Assembly: GCA_021796215.1 (NCBI GenBank)
Contig: JAJYOK010000013.1
Coordinates: forward strand, 24,831-88,830
Direction: 5' to 3'
DNA length: 64,000 nt
From: Bacteroidota bacterium
Lineage (GTDB): Bacteria > Bacteroidota > Ignavibacteria > UBA10030 > UBA8401
In this document: positions 62,345 to 64,000 of the stretch, piece by piece
Layout: every line of letters begins with the position of its first letter
How positions within the stretch are numbered: position 1 is the first letter of the stretch
Program-made: the position numbers and the translations under genes
The notes under the pieces: generated by a model
Databases searched by the model: none
The model's input: only the letters and a program-made list of their open reading frames with translations
What the model was told of the DNA's origin: nothing

Positions 62345-62539
62345 ATGAGAACAAATATTATCATAGATGATAGCTTGATGAATAAAGCCTTGCAAGCAAG
62401 CGGTTTAGAAACAAAGAAAGCTGTCGTTAAGGAAGCGTTGGAATTGTACGTCAAGATTAAGAAACAAACTAAACTGAAACAATTCCGCGGAAAGTTGAAA
62501 TGGGAAGGGAATATTAACACAATGAGAACCGCACAATGA
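62345..62539 (+). CDS. vapB: VapB-type antitoxin
   Basis: 64 residues: ribbon-helix-helix-like N-terminus MRTNIIIDDSLMNKALQASG followed by KKAVVKEALELYVK, the pattern of VapB antitoxins, and a C-terminal tail that would wrap the toxin. GGAGAG lies before the ATG. The stop overlaps the toxin start by 4 bp. A longer reading from 62300 lacks a ribosome site. Confidence 0.87.
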   Translation: MRTNIIIDDSLMNKALQASGLETKKAVVKEALELYVKIKKQTKLKQFRGKLKWEGNINTMRTAQ

Positions 62540-62952
62540 TCTTTCTCGACTCAACAGTTCTCATTGATTATTTTAATGGAAATTCAACATGGCAGGTTGA
62601 TTATCTGGATACTATTCTTGGAACTGAGCTTGTTGTCATTGGAGATATAGTAATCGCCGAAGTCCTGCAAGGATTTAGAACTGATAAAGATTATCAAACC
62701 GCAAAGAGCGTGTTGCTCGAATTTCCATGTTATGACATTTGTGACAAAAATCTTGCTATAAAAAGCGCGGACAATTTCAGAAGTTTGAGGAAAAAAGGCA
62801 TTATAATCAGAAAAACCATAGACATGATCATCGCAACTTTCTGTATTGAAAATAATTTATCGTTGCTTCATAATGATAAAGATTTTGCGCTGATTGCAGA
62901 GAATCTGAATTTACAAGTTGTCACAAATACTGCGAAGAGGAAAACATCCTAA
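62536..62952 (+). CDS. vapC: VapC-type PIN-domain toxin ribonuclease
   Basis: 138 residues. PIN acidic residues are intact: MIFLDSTVLIDYF (first Asp), AEVLQGF (Glu), and RKTIDMIIATFCIENN with LLHNDKDF (last Asp residues). It cleaves RNA, often tRNA or rRNA, when free of antitoxin. It forms a unit with vapB and sits between two copies of a 71-bp sequence. Confidence 0.92.
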   Translation: MIFLDSTVLIDYFNGNSTWQVDYLDTILGTELVVIGDIVIAEVLQGFRTDKDYQTAKSVLLEFPCYDICDKNLAIKSADNFRSLRKKGIIIRKTIDMIIATFCIENNLSLLHNDKDFALIAENLNLQVVTNTAKRKTS

Positions 62953-63050
62953 TTGATGCCGCGCAGTAAAAAAAATCCAGGTGGTCCACCGCTTTGCATA
63001 ACACGAAATGTTGATAGTGCGGACATACAATCAACATAGGTTAGAGGATT

Positions 63051-64000
63051 TTACTTCACAACAAATTTTCCTGAAGCCGCGTCCCACCGAAGCTTACCAC
63101 GGTTCGCATCCCACCAGCGTTGAACTTTTCCTGCATCTTTAATGGAAAATGAAATCGGAATGTGGCTTTGCAGATGATCGTGTGCATCGTCGGCGAAGAT
63201 ACCGCCGTTCTGAACGATGTGCAGCATCGCCGGAATTGCATCGGCATTTCCTAATTCAAGTGCGGTTTCTAAAAATTCGATCTGCATTTCCGGGTCATCT
63301 TCTTTTTGTGCAGCCTCAACCAGTTTTTTTGCAGCAATGCCGTCACCGAAAGTTTTCACCGCAACAAGAACGCTTTGCTGAACGTCATCCGATTTGTCCT
63401 TGAGAAGCGGAAGAATGTGAGATTCTGCTGAAGCAACACGCGACTTTGTTAGCAGATCAATTGCCGCTTTGCGAACTTCGGCATCTTCATCGTGCAATGC
63501 TTTTGTGACAAGCGGAACCCATTTTCCTTGTTCAGCGGGAAACGAAGCGAGCATGCCGATACCCGATTGTCGTTCTGTGCTTGCCTGACTGTTCAGCAAA
63601 TGCAGTGCGTGCTCGAAAGGGTCTTCCATCGGTTTCCGAAAGAAAAAAACTCCGGCAATAAAAATTCCGACAACAGCTGCCGCCGCAGCAAGATTACGAA
63701 TTGCTATTGAAGCGCGCTCTGCAGTTTTAACGTAACGGTACATCCCGCTCAATAACAAACCTGTCGCGAGCAGCACAACGACCAACGGGCTTGTCGGAAG
63801 GCCGGTATTCCATGAGAGCTTGACGCCGATGAAGCTGATGATCGCGCTTCCGATCCATCCGATTGCAAGACGTGTGCTGAGTTTGTCGGACAACATCATC
63901 GCTCCGACAGATGGAATGACGAGATAGCTGAAAACGAGGAACACACCTGCGATAGCGACTGAGCTTGTAATGACAAATCCGAACGACATGTAAAAGAGAA
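63051..64000 (-). CDS. ABC-3 metal permease fused to HEAT-like repeats, 5' end outside the window
   Basis: The frame stays open to the right edge; in front of the first internal ATG (63989) it reads LFY, giving LFYMSFGFVITSSVAIAGV, the late-helix motif of ZnuB/MntB/TroC permeases. Three to four membrane helices follow (VFLVFSYLVIPSVGAMMLS; GSAIISFIGVKLSW; PLVVVLLATGLLLSG; then AAAAAVVGIFIAGVFFF). From about 180 residues before the end it is soluble with HEAT-like helical repeats (VTKALHDEDAEVRKAAIDLL; LLKDKSDDVQQSVLVAVKTF). It ends with WWDANRGKLRWDAASGKFVV. The protein probably forms the membrane channel of a Zn/Mn importer with an added cytosolic repeat domain. The ATP-binding and binding-protein subunits should lie to the right. 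Confidence 0.82.
   Translation of the reverse strand, partial: LFYMSFGFVITSSVAIAGVFLVFSYLVIPSVGAMMLSDKLSTRLAIGWIGSAIISFIGVKLSWNTGLPTSPLVVVLLATGLLLSGMYRYVKTAERASIAIRNLAAAAAVVGIFIAGVFFFRKPMEDPFEHALHLLNSQASTERQSGIGMLASFPAEQGKWVPLVTKALHDEDAEVRKAAIDLLTKSRVASAESHILPLLKDKSDDVQQSVLVAVKTFGDGIAAKKLVEAAQKEDDPEMQIEFLETALELGNADAIPAMLHIVQNGGIFADDAHDHLQSHIPISFSIKDAGKVQRWWDANRGKLRWDAASGKFVVK
63168..63238. repeat. 71-bp direct repeat, parent copy inside the permease-HEAT gene
   Basis: Intact copy in the C-terminal coding part of the permease-HEAT gene; the second copy is at 62206-62276 (69 of 71 identical). Copy-to-copy distance is 962 bp. Confidence 0.85.

Noticed and set aside
1..64000. tRNA or rRNA genes
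   Set aside because: I looked in the gaps between genes for tRNA arms and rRNA-like blocks and found none I could support by eye; a covariance search would settle it.

Overview
The window reads as chromosomal DNA from a Gram-negative bacterium of the Bacteroidota/Ignavibacteria (FCB) side of the tree. The support is internal. Three secreted proteins (27811-30057, 36358-37242, 40871-42676) end in type IX secretion-like sorting tails, two of them with the NYPNPFNPST signature typical of Ignavibacteria-like lineages. There are many signal peptides, lipoproteins and outer-membrane barrels. At least one promoter (30337-30368) fits the Bacteroidota -33 TTG / -7 TAnnTTTG pattern. Genes are densely packed, often with 4-bp start/stop overlaps, on both strands. 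I recognised no rRNA, tRNA, CRISPR array or complete transposon.

Layout. 1-9.4 kb: ABC-F ATPase (cut by the window edge), ROK regulator, secreted alpha/beta hydrolase, SDR-type threonine dehydrogenase, Ada-like methyltransferase, acyl-lipid desaturase and small unknowns. 9.4-16.2 kb: the most system-like region. It holds a thioredoxin-like protein, a receiver-only protein whose phospho-acceptor Asp is Glu, two YceI proteins around an OprP-type porin, and a convergent NtrC-type sigma54 activator with its histidine kinase. A candidate enhancer and -24/-12 promoter lie in front of the first yceI. 16.4-27.5 kb: S9 and M3 peptidases, DinB and DUF1801 proteins, aroB and shikimate kinase, an EamA transporter, an outer-membrane protein and a PpiD-like foldase. 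27.8-43.6 kb: secreted esterase, a lipoprotein/barrel pair, acyl-CoA carboxylase beta subunit, NAPE-PLD-like hydrolase, HerA-like ATPase, a GHL10 glycosidase and a beta-helix lipoprotein. 43.7-47.3 kb: mreD-mrdA-rodA without mreB or mreC. 47.5-59.5 kb: small lipoproteins, a methyltransferase, mutS, DUF1573, a PP2C phosphatase, a phosphoesterase, an ABC-2 exporter, a four-helix-bundle gene in an inverted-repeat cassette, a POT-like MFS carrier and a LolA-like protein. 59.5-64 kb: a manganese/iron locus (DtxR/MntR regulator with a palindromic operator, Nramp transporter, universal stress protein), then VapBC inside a 71-bp direct repeat, then a metal ABC permease fused to HEAT-like repeats and cut by the right edge.

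Across these unrelated genes runs a second layer. A family of roughly 29-36 bp palindromic hairpins recurs at seven sites, one in frame inside mutS and another supplying the end of the ada-like gene. Two larger palindromic repeats sit at 58691-58788 (inside the 5' end of the LolA-like gene) and 61677-61744. The best candidates for something undescribed are the sigma54-YceI-porin circuit with its Asp-to-Glu receiver, the hairpin family, and the metal permease-HEAT fusion.
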